From Dryas octopetala (lineage: Eukaryota > Streptophyta > Magnoliopsida > Rosales > Rosaceae), in contig OY992836.1 of NCBI GenBank assembly GCA_963921425.1, positions 8,571,825 through 8,635,824 of the forward strand: 64,000 bases of DNA, in the 5' to 3' direction. The notes beneath the pieces are model-generated. The model ran no database searches. It had not been told where the DNA came from and saw only the letters and a list, made by a program, of their open reading frames with translations. How positions within the stretch are numbered: position 1 is the stretch's first letter; each line of letters begins with the position of its first letter. Shown in pieces: positions 25,390 through 36,901 of this stretch. The position numbers and the translations under genes were made by a program.

Positions 25390-25392
25390 TAA

Positions 25393-25569
25393 GGTTGCGA
25401 GGCTGAGATCTGTTTGTTATGGAATGAGTAATATAATGATGTAGAACTTTCCAGCTAGCTAATTGAGGGTATTGCTAGACAATCTTAGGATTCTTAGCCA
25501 TTATTTGTGGTATCATATTTGACAATTCCAAAGATCAAGTAGTTCACCAAATTTGGAGTTTTCTTATTT

Positions 25570-25602
<33 letters not shown>

Positions 25603-26017
25603 GTCCGTTGACTTTAGCTATTAAATGTCAATGTCATTTTATTTTAATTATTAAAATATTTATGTCATTTTATTTTATATACTAAATTTCAATTTAGGTA
25701 CCAACTTTAAAAAATATAGTTCTACTAAGCTGTTACAGTTATTGATTTGTTATTTTTTCAGTGTTTGCAATACTTGAACTTTAATGTTTAGTCTCTAGGT
25801 TATAGAACTTCATCTTCCAAGTCTAAATCAAAAGCACTAAACTCTTATAAACTTTGAATTTTTATGAATTTTCAAACAGTCATAACTGTATAGCAAACTG
25901 ATTTATGACCTAATTCAAAATGTTTTGCTCTAAGTTAGTACCTGAACTAAAAAAAATTAGTGTTTTGCTATTTTGCTGAAAAACTATTGATATTTGATAT
26001 TTAATCCTAATTTTCTA
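25393..26017. other. AT-rich intergenic DNA with poly-T tract
   Basis: Contains a T run of about 29 bases at 25571-25599 and phrases such as ttaggtaccaactttaa that recall the arms of the fold-back elements at 26027 and 60196. It may be an older, eroded member of that group. No gene is seen. Confidence 0.4.
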
Positions 26018-26026
26018 TTTTTTTAA

Positions 26027-27090
26027 GGGTTTTTTTCAATTTTGGTACCTGAACTTTGAGTCTTGTCCCAACTAGGTACTTAAATTATTATTTATCCCAA
26101 TTTCATACTTCAACTTTTATTTTGTTCTAAATTGATATACAATGTGACTTTTGTTAAAAAATACTAACAAAATTTGGTCATGTGTGTTACACATGGCTTA
26201 TATCTAGGGTTAATTTGGTCTATTCACGTTCCTATGTTAACTTAAATGCCCCTAATTTTGATGTATTATTTAAACAAAATCACCTTATATACTAAATTGA
26301 GACAAAATAAAAGTTTATATATGAAATTATGACAAATAAAAGTTTATGTATGAAATTATGACAAATAATAGTTTAGGTATCTAGTTGGGACAAGACCCAA
26401 AATTCAGGTGCCAAAATTGAAAAGGGAAAATTTTAGTTAAAAGACTCCAACTATACCTCATGTCTCTATTCGGGATATGAATTTCATTTTGTGTCAACTG
26501 AGGACATAATTTTTCATTTTGTGTCAATTAAGGACCTTGTTTTTTTCATTTTTTATCTTAACTTTGGCCCGATGTTAAACCTATTAAACCTCCACCAAAT
26601 TCAGAAAAATGATACTGGATTTAAAGATATGCATATTCTCTTTACAACTATATAAAGATCACTCAAATCGGACCTTTACAACAACTTCAGATAATCGGCC
26701 CCAAATTAGGGTACTCGAAATTGTCCAATTTTCCAGATATTTTCTTAGAGGTCCGATGGAATAGTTTATGATATCCTACTTTGGAGTCGATTATCTGAAA
26801 TTTTAGATGTCTGATTTGAGTGATCTTTATATGGTTGTAAATAAGAGATGCATAGCTTTAAACCCAGTATAAGTTTGCTGAATTTGGTGAAGGTTTGATG
26901 GGTCCAACACAGGGCCAAAGTTGAGATAAAAACTGAAAAAAAATATATATATATATATACATGGTTCTTAATTGACACAAAATGAAAATTTCAGTCCTCA
27001 GTTGACACAAAATAAAATTAATGTCCTTAATAGAGACATAATATATAGTTAGAGTTGTTTAGTTAAAATTTTCCCAATTGAAAAAGACCC
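26027..27090. mobile_element. Mutator-type fold-back element (outer), interrupted by a second one
   Basis: Long inverted arms start GGGTTTTTTTCAATTTTGG and end, read inward from the right, GGGTCTTTTTCAATTTTGG. The perfect 9-bp direct repeat TTTTTTTAA flanks it (26018-26026 and 27091-27099). The right arm was later split by another element at 26424-27075. Without that insert and its duplication the element is about 403 bp, nearly all of it inverted repeat, so a transcript would fold into one long hairpin. There is no coding content. Its arms share phrases with the element at 60196-60637 (for example, ggtacctaaactt-type words). Confidence 0.85.
26424..27075. mobile_element. Mutator-type fold-back element (inner), 652 bp
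   Basis: It begins GGGAAAATTTTAGTTAAAAG and ends with the inverse, and is bordered by the perfect 9-bp duplication AATTGAAAA (26415-26423 and 27076-27084). Both copies of that duplication belong to the arm of the element at 26027-27090, which proves the order of insertion: the outer element first, this one second. The arms extend at least 100 bp (cattttgtgtcaa... words on both sides). Further inside, a second symmetrical stretch (gatcactcaaatcggac near 26650 against its inverse near 26815) makes most of the element a hairpin. Confidence 0.86.
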
Positions 27091-27099
27091 TTTTTTTAA

Positions 27100-27308
27100 T
27101 CAAAGGGAAAGAGGCTTAAGGGGGGCGAGGGAATCGGGTTTCGGTGAGGAGAAGGGAAGCACACAAGCTTGGCCAACTGGCCTACCCCAAGTCCTCCAAA
27201 AGAAAGCAATTACTCAACAAGTATTTAGAAGAGTAGCATTGATAATAGTATAATACATAACAAGAATAACTTACCTATCCCCGTGTTAGGGGATAGGTGA
27301 TATCACAC

Positions 27309-27368
<60 letters not shown>

Positions 27369-27672
27369 GTGGCATACATGCATTGTAGGTAAGTCATTCT
27401 CAATACATACATTAAATACATTAAATATTGGAGTTCAATAAATTCACCCCACCCACAAGAAAAGAAGCCAACATCATAAGTAAATTATTAGTCTTTTCGT
27501 AATATGTGACCTACTATTATATGATGGGACTCACAAGTATTAGTCAAAATAATTAATATAATTAACGGTATAAAATTTTATTTTTTCTTCTTTTTCTCTG
27601 ATTACATTGATAATACTCGAATCTTTACCAAAATATTTACCTATCCCTCTCAATGCTATTTAAACTAAAACT
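27100..27672. other. Probable MITE remnant with hairpin and GA tract
   Basis: Words around agtagcattgataat (about 27231) and the inverse around tctcaatgctattt (about 27648) may be the ends of a decayed element of about 430 bp. It encloses a strong small hairpin at 27272-27297 (acctatcccc / ggggataggt with a 6-base loop) and the GA microsatellite at 27311. Target duplications were not resolved. The GC-richer piece at 27110-27180 is unexplained. No gene is seen. Confidence 0.4.
27311..27365. repeat. (GA)n microsatellite, about 55 bp
   Basis: Uninterrupted GA dinucleotide repeat of about 27 units. It sits directly beside the small hairpin at 27272-27297 in a probable MITE remnant. Confidence 0.97.
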
Positions 27673-28070
27673 ATAGTGTCACTTTTAATTTAGTACATGG
27701 ATTTTAAAACCTGATAATTATATATACAACTTTTGCTCAATTTGACAATTGCATACATTATGTCACCATCTCGTTAGATCTATCGTTTTCTATTTACATG
27801 TCCACGTTAAATGCCAAATGACGAGCATGAAAATTAAGGGGAAATGTCTAAATTACCCATCTAATGGGCAGTAAAGAGTGAATTAGAATCCAAAATATTG
27901 AAAAGATGGGTTTCACTTGTGCCACGTGGCATTTAACATGGACACATAAGCAGAAAACGACAAATCTAAAAAAAGGTTAACGAAAGGTATTTAAATGTCA
28001 AATAGAGAAAAAATTATGTACCTAATTGTCAGATTTTGAAATTCATATACTAAATTGAAAGTGACACTAT
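27673..28070. mobile_element. Fold-back MITE, about 398 bp
   Basis: The left arm starts ATAGTGTCACTTTTAATTTA. The inverse of the right end reads ATAGTGTCACTTTCAATTTA. Pairing with scattered mismatches continues for well over 100 bases. The interior carries a CCACGTGGCA-type word near 27921. No clear target duplication was found, so the exact ends could be off by some bases and the superfamily is open (Mutator-type is likely by resemblance to its neighbours). Confidence 0.7.
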
Positions 28071-29791
28071 AATTAATATAGGTATTTTATAATTGATCCT
28101 TAGTAAAATTAGTACATGATCAACAAATTACTAGGAATCAAAGATGTAGCATGTGACACAATACATAAGGCTGAAATAACTTTATAGAAAATTTGCATCC
28201 AAATCATTCCTCCTCCTGTCTATTTGATCAATGTGAGTTGAAAAACAACAAATAAATCGTACATATTAGTCATCAATCAGCGGGTCAAATAGCATCTCAT
28301 CTAAATAAGTTAGCATCCCAAGTCCAACCAACAAGAAACAAAAACAAGGTGTCAACAAAATTGGGGAAGGGAGGGGAGTGTATACACTGAATATGGACAT
28401 GCAGATGAATAAGGACAAAACCTGCCTTCACCAGATGTCCCATTTCATGTCAAAACTGATATTCACGTCTATCAAGGCTATCACTTTATGTACTCATTAT
28501 TGAATGTGTTAATTAATTACACATTAGCAAAAACAATTGAATTAATTAGATAATAGGGACAAAGAACTTGTTCACATTTGTTTACAAGTGGGAACATATA
28601 TCTCTCTCAGATTCAAGGCTTCACTTCCTCGTTTGTCCAACCAATTTGTAAATAAAATGTATGTGAGTGCTTTGAAGTTTGAACTATTTGTTCCAGTATT
28701 TTCTTGTAAAAGACAAAAGATCGAACTGGTTCACATTTGAATGCTAAAAATAATATGGGTTTCTTGTAACTTGCTTGCCTTGCGTTGGATCATGGACGGC
28801 TTAGATTCGGACCCACATGGATCATTTTGTCTTGTTTGGATTATAATTCTTGTATACATAACTTTTGAATTTTGATGATAAGTTCACTCCATACCCAATG
28901 CAGATTGCAGACCATCTCGCAACGCTAGACATTTAGCAACCAAAATTGTGGCACTACCAATGCCACGGGCACCTGCTAATAAAGGATTGTCATTAAGAGT
29001 CACTAATAGTAAAGCCAAACGAAACTATAGGCTATGCATAAACAAAACCATCAAAAGTAAGCTTAAAAAATTCGATGGAGGTTGAACCCATTTAATGAAA
29101 GGGACCTAACTACCAAAGGCATTCTAGCTGGGAGCACATATATGAGGAGGCAATGCTGATGATAGCAAGGGGGTTAGGTTTTCTATTATTAAAAATGACA
29201 TTATTGCGATGTGACCAAACTTTTCAACAAAGAACAAATTTTTTGTCAACTAAGACAAATAGGATTGGGGCTATTAGAAATTTAGAATTAAAAAAATATA
29301 TAAAAAAAAAGGGTGATATTGTGTGGAATGGAGTATAAATTAGTGAGCCAATCCAAGAAATGGCCTATAAAATGGAGAGGGATATATAGGACACTGAAAA
29401 CTAATTTTTGATGTGACGGTTAATAATCTATATATATATTATATTATATTACATATATATTTAATAATATTATATTCTAAAAATATAAATTCATCGTGTA
29501 TCTATATTATAACACATTGATTACTATCACCACAAATAGTTGTTATAGTGGCACCCACAAATTCTTGATAATGAGTCTCTAAAGAGAACTTATATTGTTG
29601 AACTTGTTATTTCTAGTTGTAATTAAAAAAATTTATTATTTCTAGTAGGCTAGTAGCTCATTAGATTTTCTTTAATAAAGCAATTAAATATTTAAAAGAT
29701 GTGAAATAGTTCGAATCCAATGAGAGAAGAGCTTTCAGTCCAAAAAACAAAATAGAGGGGAGCTAATTGCCTTCTTTTTAGCAGACTACTT
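28071..29791. other. Intergenic DNA, no gene seen
   Basis: AT-rich sequence without a supported reading frame. A 61-codon frame at 29153-29338 is low in complexity and not convincing. An AT-rich palindromic patch lies around 29425-29480. No transposon termini were identified with confidence. Confidence 0.45.
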
Positions 29792-30197
29792 GGGTCACCC
29801 CTGGAGTACCCTAATGTCACCTCTCTTTCCAAAATCGTAATTTCGATAATATTAGTGCATAATCAGAACCGTTTATTTTTTTAGATTACCTTTTATAGAT
29901 CATCTCTGTAAAAAATCAACTCAATCGAAAATCGTTTGGTTATGTAATTATTGTTGATTAAATAGAAAAAATCAACGATTTGGTCAAAAAATCACTCTTT
30001 AATTGAAAATTATTAATTTTTTCTACTTAATTGACAACAGTTATATAACCAAACGATTTTCAATTGATTTGATTTTTTACAAAAATAATCTTTAATTAAT
30101 TATCTAAAAAGTAAACGATTCTGATTATGCACTGACATTAGTAAAATCAAAATTTTAAAAAATAAGGTGACCTTAAAATACCTACTAAGAGCGACTC
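29792..30197. mobile_element. Fold-back MITE, about 406 bp
   Basis: The arms pair over nearly the entire length. Words shared by the left arm and the inverse of the right arm include gtgcataatcaga, aaaatcgtttggttat and a terminal GGGTCAC / GAGTCGC pair. The centre is near 29995. No clean direct repeat was found at the borders, so family assignment is tentative. It has no coding capacity, and a read-through transcript would form a hairpin of about 180 bp per arm. Confidence 0.65.
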
Positions 30198-31324
30198 AAA
30201 TATTGTCCTTTTAGCACGTATGACCTATTGGCTATTGCACACAAAAAGTCTATATAGAATTGTCGTTGTTTTAGTTAATTTTGTGACGGGAGTCGTGGGG
30301 GGACCCAACATTTGTGGAGATTGAAGATTTGGGAAGTCCCATGCTTAGCTTGAAAGTGATGTCCACGTAAGAAACGACGTGTAAGGTCATCAAAGCAGGC
30401 CCACTATTTATTTTGAGTGGGGTCCCACAGAAGCAAATTGGTGCCGTCGCTTCCATAACACGCAACTTTTTTCACGCCCTTTCTCATGCATTAATTCCTC
30501 GACGTTTTCTGAGTTTGGACTTATCAGACTTAACCATGGCTACCTTGGATTGGAAATTGGGCTATTGTGCCGACCTGTATTTGATACAAACACAATTGTA
30601 ACCCTTAATTAGATGTGTTTTTAGGGTACACCATTGAAAAGTATGATATATTTTTCAGTTGAAAAAATTTTACCAATAACAAGAATATGAGCTAACTTGA
30701 CATTCCATAAGATATGTTTTATTTTAAAATTAAAAAAAATTTTATGTGATGAAATATAAAAATATATATATGTATCATCATATTATTGGGTTGTGACACC
30801 AAATCAGCCATATTTATATTACGGTGACATTTCTCTCTTTTTAGTTTCCACTATTAGCTGATGAATGTAAGATATACAGTGCTCCGCCAAAAAGTTCTCT
30901 AAATTGAAATCCAATATCATACCAAAGTAATGCTTGGTTTCAACTCCGGATAGAGACTCTATTTCTATCTCACAAAACTATGTCTTTTTGATATTTTCAT
31001 TCCAAATAAATAAAAAAATTTAACTCATACATAAGATGAAAAGATAAAAAAGGACATGATTTTATGGGAACGATGGAGCTAGAAGTTCTTTCATTCAGGG
31101 ATGGAGCCAAACATTTTTCTTCATAATATAACCATTTTCCCAAATTCCCAATGGACCCAACTTTACGTGGGCCACAAGCTACTCGTGGAGCCATGGTTCC
31201 TGTGGAACCCGCTTTTGGATTTCGATGCTGCAATAGGCTTTTCTTCTCTCTCCAACTCTCAACTTCACAAGTATAAATAATTCGACTGGGGAAGGCAATA
31301 TTCTTTTCTAGTTCTGCCAAGGAG

Positions 31325-31356
<32 letters not shown>

Positions 31357-32214
31357 ATGTATACACATACATATATATATATATATTTGTATCAAGAAGG
31401 TCAAATGATGAGTGAGGCGTTTGTACTCTAACTATGAATGTGGGGTAAGTACTCACTGCCCTTTAAAAAAGAAAAAGATAAACTCTGTCAAATAAATTGA
31501 AAACACGTAAGTAACTACTTAAGTTATAAAACAAAAATTCAATAAACATTTTCCTATTGAATTTTTATGTTATGGGTTACTTTCTGGAGAGCTTTGCAAT
31601 TCCTTTGGGCAGTATATGTATCTTGTAAAAATGTAATTCCCCTTTAGCTTAATATTTGTATCTATTAAAAAAATATAATTAACGAGTGCATATCTTATAC
31701 TAATTTTCTCCTTGTTTTAAAGGTATGTTGAGTTTATATATCAAATTATAATGCTTTTCATTTTAACAATCAAAATTTCATGTCAATTCAGTTTAGGTAT
31801 CAATTTTTAATTTCGGCCAAACCTTGTCCAATGTTCGAATGCTAGTTCGACAGTGTGACCGTTACAACTTACTTCCTTTATTGTTTGTAAACGTTTTAAT
31901 TTCACTTAGGCTTACAATATAGTCTCTAGACTTTAAGGACCTAAATTCTAAGTTTTAGACCATAAGAATCTTCATTAAATTAATGTGACGTCACATGAAT
32001 GAGTGATTGTTGAATAATCACAACTATATAATAAAATAATAAAATAGGTGTTCGAATGATTGTAAAGGAATTTTGTCCCCTCACATGATTTTTGGCCCCA
32101 AATGAATTGTCTCTCACTTGGTATTTAAACTAAAAAAGCACTGCTATTAGTAGTTCTAATAAAGAAAGTCCCTTATTTAGTATTTAATTTAAATTTTTTA
32201 TTATTTTGAACAGT
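30198..32214. other. Intergenic DNA with promoter-like patches
   Basis: No gene is supported. Two short stretches are less AT-rich than their surroundings, at about 30280-30560 and 31040-31270. The second ends in a TATA-like gtataaataat near 31270, but no credible frame follows. Both could be remnants of LTR or gene sequence. A TA microsatellite lies near 31371-31386. Confidence 0.35.
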
Positions 32215-33304
32215 CTTAATTATCGATTTACCATCTAAAACTATAACTTATTCCCACATTACTACCTGAAAGTTTTTTTGTCTTAGATTATCACCTGTAA
32301 CTTACATCCGTGTCTCATTTTACTTTGTTCCGTCAACAATTCCGTTAAACATAATGACCTAGCCGTTAATGCTGATGTGGCGCACTGGATGTGCGCCACG
32401 TGTCACATCTTTTCTTGTATTTATGATTTTTTTATTTTCCTATTTTTATAAACTTTAAAAATTAATTAAAAATAGCTCCGAACTCAGAAAAATACATAGA
32501 AAATTCCTACGGACTTGTCTTGACTAGGACTAATTTACTATGGAGTCAAAATACCAATTTTCTCTCTAAAAATTTTCAGAAAATTTGGGAAGTCCAAATT
32601 TATTTCTAGAAAATTAAAATACTCTAGACTCTTTGAAAATTCATAGGATAATCTCCCAAACTCCAAATAATATGAGGTCTGTACCATTAGTCTTCTAAAA
32701 ACTAACAATATCTTTCTTGTGAACACTTGCTACCCAAAAGACCTCTCGGTCTTTCCTCTATAAAATAAATTCTAGAAAAATTCTAGAATTTCTGTAAAGT
32801 CTCGAAATAATTTTCTAAAACAGGCTTTTGGTAATTTCCAAAATATTTTTGAGGATTCGTCCGAGAGTTTTGAAAATTATAGAATTTATTTAATAGAGGA
32901 GAATTTATTTTAATTTTTTAGAAAATTTGGACTTTCCAATTTTGTTGGAAATTTTTAGAGGGCAAATTGGTAATTTAACTCTATAGTAAATTATACCTAG
33001 TCAAGACGAGTCCATAGGAATTTTTCATTTTTTTTTAGTTCGGAGTTATTTTTAATTAATTTTCAAAGTTCATAAAAATAGAAAAATAAAAATAAAAAAT
33101 AAAAGCAAATATGTGACACGTGGCGCACATCTAGCGCACCACGTTAACATAAACGGCCAAGTCAGCAATTTTAATGGAATTGTTGATGGAACAAGGTAAA
33201 ATGAGACACGAATGTAAGTTACAGGTGGTAATCTGGAACAAAAAATCTTTCAGGTGTCAATATAAGAATGAGTTACAGTTTTGAGTGGTAAATCGATAAT
33301 TAAG
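32215..33304. mobile_element. Long-armed fold-back DNA element, about 1.09 kb
   Basis: The left end reads CTTAATTATCGATTTACC. The right end is the exact inverse, GGTAAATCGATAATTAAG. The arms stay alignable, with small gaps, for roughly 450-500 bases each, meeting around 32750. Shared words include the TGTTCC/TTGTTGA region, gtgcgccacgtgtcac and agttcggagttatttttaat with their inverses. There is no coding content. Arms this long are seen in fold-back or TIR-MULE elements. Flanking sequences (tttgaacag / ctttttgaa) do not give a clean target duplication. The structure is a strong candidate for hairpin-derived small RNAs. Confidence 0.78.
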
Positions 33305-33350
33305 CTTTTTGAAAATTATGTTGTTTTAGGTTCTTATTTATTTCTCTTTT

Positions 33351-34207
33351 GGGTGGCACTATTTTTACCCAACTAATTCATTAATAGCCCCAATAATTTA
33401 ATAAACATATAATTCTTTATTTTTACCATAATTTAAAGTGACCAATAAAGACATACTAGTTATTACAAAACAAAAAAAAAAAAAAATTCACCCAACATCA
33501 TTTTTATACCCAACCATGCAGTACCATTTTTTCTTAATTAAAAATTAAAAAATTATAAAAAGAAGCCCATCGTCACCACAACCCAGCACCCCGCTGCCAT
33601 CCCGGCCGGCAGCCCTCCACCTCTCTCTCCTCTGCCCTCCCCATCCTTCTCTCACCAACCTCTCCCTCACTCACCATCTTCGCTCCCGTTGATGCCTCAT
33701 TCGCTCACTTTGGCTAGCCATCGCTTCACCTCTTCCACCAGGCCAAAATAACATGTTTGCAGACTCAGTAGCTTCCTCATTTGCTGGAACAATAAATGAT
33801 GTTCTCATCCCTATGCAACACAAAAACAATACATTATTTCCTAAGCTTTTAATCATAGTCCAATCTTTTTTTTATGAATCAAACTGGTAAATCTGCCAAT
33901 TGTTTTGTTCAATCAGGGTTTAGGGTTTAGGGGATTCCCATCATACTCAATCAGCCGACCCTTACATCCACCCAAGGTTTACAGTCTCAAGGAAGCTGTG
34001 AAGTCCACCGTGGTGGTGGTCAGTGATGGTGTTGGGTTTGGGTGTGTTAAGTAATATTGTTAGGTATAATGTTGGGTTTTAGTAAGGGTAGTTTAGGAAA
34101 ACATGTTCAGTGTATTAATAAATTTTAACATTTTTTTAAAATTAAGCTAGGTGTAAAGAGTATGTTGGGACTACTGATAAAAAAGTTGGGTACAAATAGC
34201 GACACTC
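33351..34207. mobile_element. Mutator-like non-autonomous element, 857 bp
   Basis: The inverted ends (GGGTGGCACTATTTTTACCC at the left, GAGTGTCGCTATTTGTACCC from the right) are the same type as those of the element at 13597-17251. About 270 bases of its right arm match that element's left arm in inverted orientation (the tgttttcctaaactaccctt region and beyond). Flanks TTCTCTTTT and TTATTTTTT agree at 7 of 9 positions, compatible with an aged 9-bp duplication. The interior (33560-33960) is unusually GC-rich, with proline/serine-like codon texture, and may be a captured host fragment, though I could not name it. Confidence 0.7.
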
Positions 34208-35824
34208 TTATTTTTTTAATCTAAATGGTGATTACTAAATTAATCTAAATAGCGACACCTTTGGGTTTTTTTATTATTTTTTATTTTTATCTAGGGAAGG
34301 GGAGAATCGAACTTAGAATCTCTCCCAAAATAGTAAACAAAGTTGAGGCTCATAAATTAAAATTAAAATAGGTTAAGGATTAGATTCTCTTCGAATAACC
34401 AAAAATCTTAAACTCAAAATATTTAGTTCAAATAAGTTCGTATTGTACACAAACACAATGCCCAATATCAGCATAGAAGATACAATAAAAGTCAAATTGA
34501 GTTATAGGATATTATCGATACACTGTTATGTGATATAACAACTTATGTATTATAATATGGGTGAACATTATTAATACTATATTCTATAAATATGAAAAAA
34601 TTATCAATATGTAATCGATAATTTTTCCATAATATAGGGGTGAGTGTCGGTCGTTAACCAAACTCTGTATTATGAAAACCGCCATTGAAGCAACGTCGAT
34701 CGGCGGTGCAACAATATCACAAGATTCTAGTAGTGTAGTGGGTGAAGGCGTCCTAGGTTTGAACTCTAGGTTTGGCTCCTAAGTGTTTAACCCTAGTTAT
34801 AGAATTCCTGGCCAAAAAACAAAAAAGCCCTAGTACGAGATAGAATTGTGTGATGAAGCCAAATTGGCTTTTGGCGACCCCAAGAATCCAATGCCCATCT
34901 CTTTATCTATCTCTCAGCTTTGTCATATGAGCCAACTGCCAAGCGCCGCAATTGGCGATATCTTGTCCCTCTCAAGCTCTCGTCACCTGCTCAGTCATCA
35001 CATGATTATTGATTAAGCCCCCACTAACACCCAACCATGAAGGCATGAACGACCCTGCCTCTGGTTTTTAGTCTTTGTAATCAACCATTGACTTAATCAA
35101 TATTAGTGCCCCCACCACCTTCTCATTTTCTCCGCATTAGCAAAGCTTATCTACATCTCCATCTCATTATGAATGCTCATCAATGATAATGGTACTTTAA
35201 TTAATTAATGTCCTTAATCAAAAAATACTTTTAACCTCCTAATGGAGTTGATGATATGGATAAGAATGACATAGAACGTATATATCATCACTCATCACCT
35301 TGGATATTAGCATCGCACATGTCCAATGTTCATTCATGTTAATTAAATTAAATTAATCTAATTCTTTATGTCTTTAATTTTTTTTCTTTTAGCCAATATG
35401 GATGAGACCCAAACTTGGAAAAATCCATATTTGTGCTCATGAAAGTAATTAATAAATTTATTACCCTACTATTCCACAAGGATATATCATCACTTCCTTT
35501 CGCACAACATTTTTTTAAAAAATATATCGAGAGTACGTGTTATATTATGTTTGAATGGTTCCATATTTAGATTATATTATTCCAAATCATGTTGAGCACT
35601 CATCAATCTTAACTTGACTTCTTTAATTAATAATGTTAGATAATTGGACATAATCCATTTTGTATATTAATCGTGTTCAAATTAATACACATATCTCTTA
35701 AATTTAAAATTTAGTCGTTAGATCCCTTATCCCTAACCCAAACATTTGATTCATGCCCTCAAATTAGATAGACATTCACTTCTCAAATATTAACAAAACC
35801 AAAATATAGAAGAAAACCCCTATG
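34208..35824. other. Intergenic DNA, no gene seen
   Basis: A further TIR-like phrase (aaatagcgacacctttggg near 34240) suggests a remnant of another element of the 33351 family. The rest is AT-rich single-copy-looking DNA with A/T runs. No reading frame with protein character was found. Confidence 0.4.
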
Positions 35825-35829
35825 ATTGT

Positions 35830-36896
35830 TGTTGATGCAAATTTTCGTAAGAGAGATGCAGCAACTTAGAGGTGGTGACTTGGCTGATCCGAAGTCCTGC
35901 TGGATGATGACGTGAGGTCTTCCTGTAGACAAACACAAGATCAAAGGAGATGGACCGGTGTGGTACCAGCCAAACACGCTCCGATGATGAAGTCAGTGAT
36001 GGTGTTTGATGGTGTTTGAATGTAAGTGAGGATGAACTGGTGATGAACTTGGGAGAAAGGGAAGAACAAGGCAAATGTTCTGGGTTTCTCAGAAAGTTCA
36101 AGTGAGCTATTGGGGATTTTTGCAAATGTTTTCTGGTAAGGAGTTGATAGCTAGATTTATGGATTGATAGATCTGGATTTTGCACATATGAGTTGGTATA
36201 TATAGGCAAATGAGTTTGTGGTGAGTAAGTTACCTGCATGTGAATGAATGGTTGCCAGTGACCCACCTGCTTGGTCAGAACTAGTTGCATGAACAGCTAC
36301 TCACCTCCTCAGCATTCAATGCTGCATTGAATGCTCCATTAAATGCAATGTTGGAAGGTCCAGACAAACTACCCCAATAGTCATGGATGCAGACTGGGAC
36401 ATTCCATCTGTCAGAGGATTTGTGTCAGGTGCATTTAAGTATGGCGGTTCACCCCAACGTGCTCTTCCTGGGAATGGCGGCGGAGAGCCGAGCCGAACCG
36501 AGCAGATGTTCTTATGCGTATGCATAAAGTCCATGCGTGATCGGATCGGACATGAGATTCCGAACCGAACCGACCCAAAAGATAAGGATCCCTCCGAGCC
36601 CTAACTGGCCGACGCCAGAACTCGAAAGGAGGTCACTTCAGTGCCGAGCCGAGCCGAACCGGGATGACCCTGGAAAGATGGGCACTCAATCCCTTGGAAG
36701 GTCATCGGTTTGGCTCGGACCGGGCATGGAGGACTCGGCATGGAGACCCGAGCTGAGCTGGTTGAGGGAGCACTGAGCAGTGATGATGTGGAGGTCAAAG
36801 TCTGACCACTGAAAGTCAACTCCAAGGTTGGTCTTGACCAGCCACGTGTCGAGCCATGATTGGCTGTTTGGATCGGTGTGGGTTTTCCCACAAACA
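35830..36896 (-). mobile_element. Solo LTR (fossil), 1.07 kb, minus orientation
   Basis: It starts TGTTGATGC and ends CCACAAACA on the plus strand, that is TGTTTGTGG...GCATCAACA in its own orientation. It is bordered by a perfect 5-bp duplication ATTGT (35825-35829 and 36897-36901). A TATA box (tatatata type, near 36190-36205) is properly placed for minus-strand transcription. No internal retrotransposon parts adjoin it, so it is a solo LTR left by LTR-LTR recombination. It belongs to the same family as 62278-63288, as the matching ends and TATA-proximal region show. The family is probably Ty3/gypsy, but without coding parts that is open. Confidence 0.85.
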
Positions 36897-36901
36897 ATTG
36901 T

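Noticed and set aside
35900-36250. Idea that the 35.8-kb segment is an ERF distal enhancer or gene
   Set aside because: Perfect ATTGT duplications and a family copy at 62 kb show it is an inserted solo LTR.
36383-36897. Several open frames on both strands in GC-richer DNA
   Set aside because: They fall wholly inside the solo LTR at 35830-36896, which is non-coding; openness follows from base composition.
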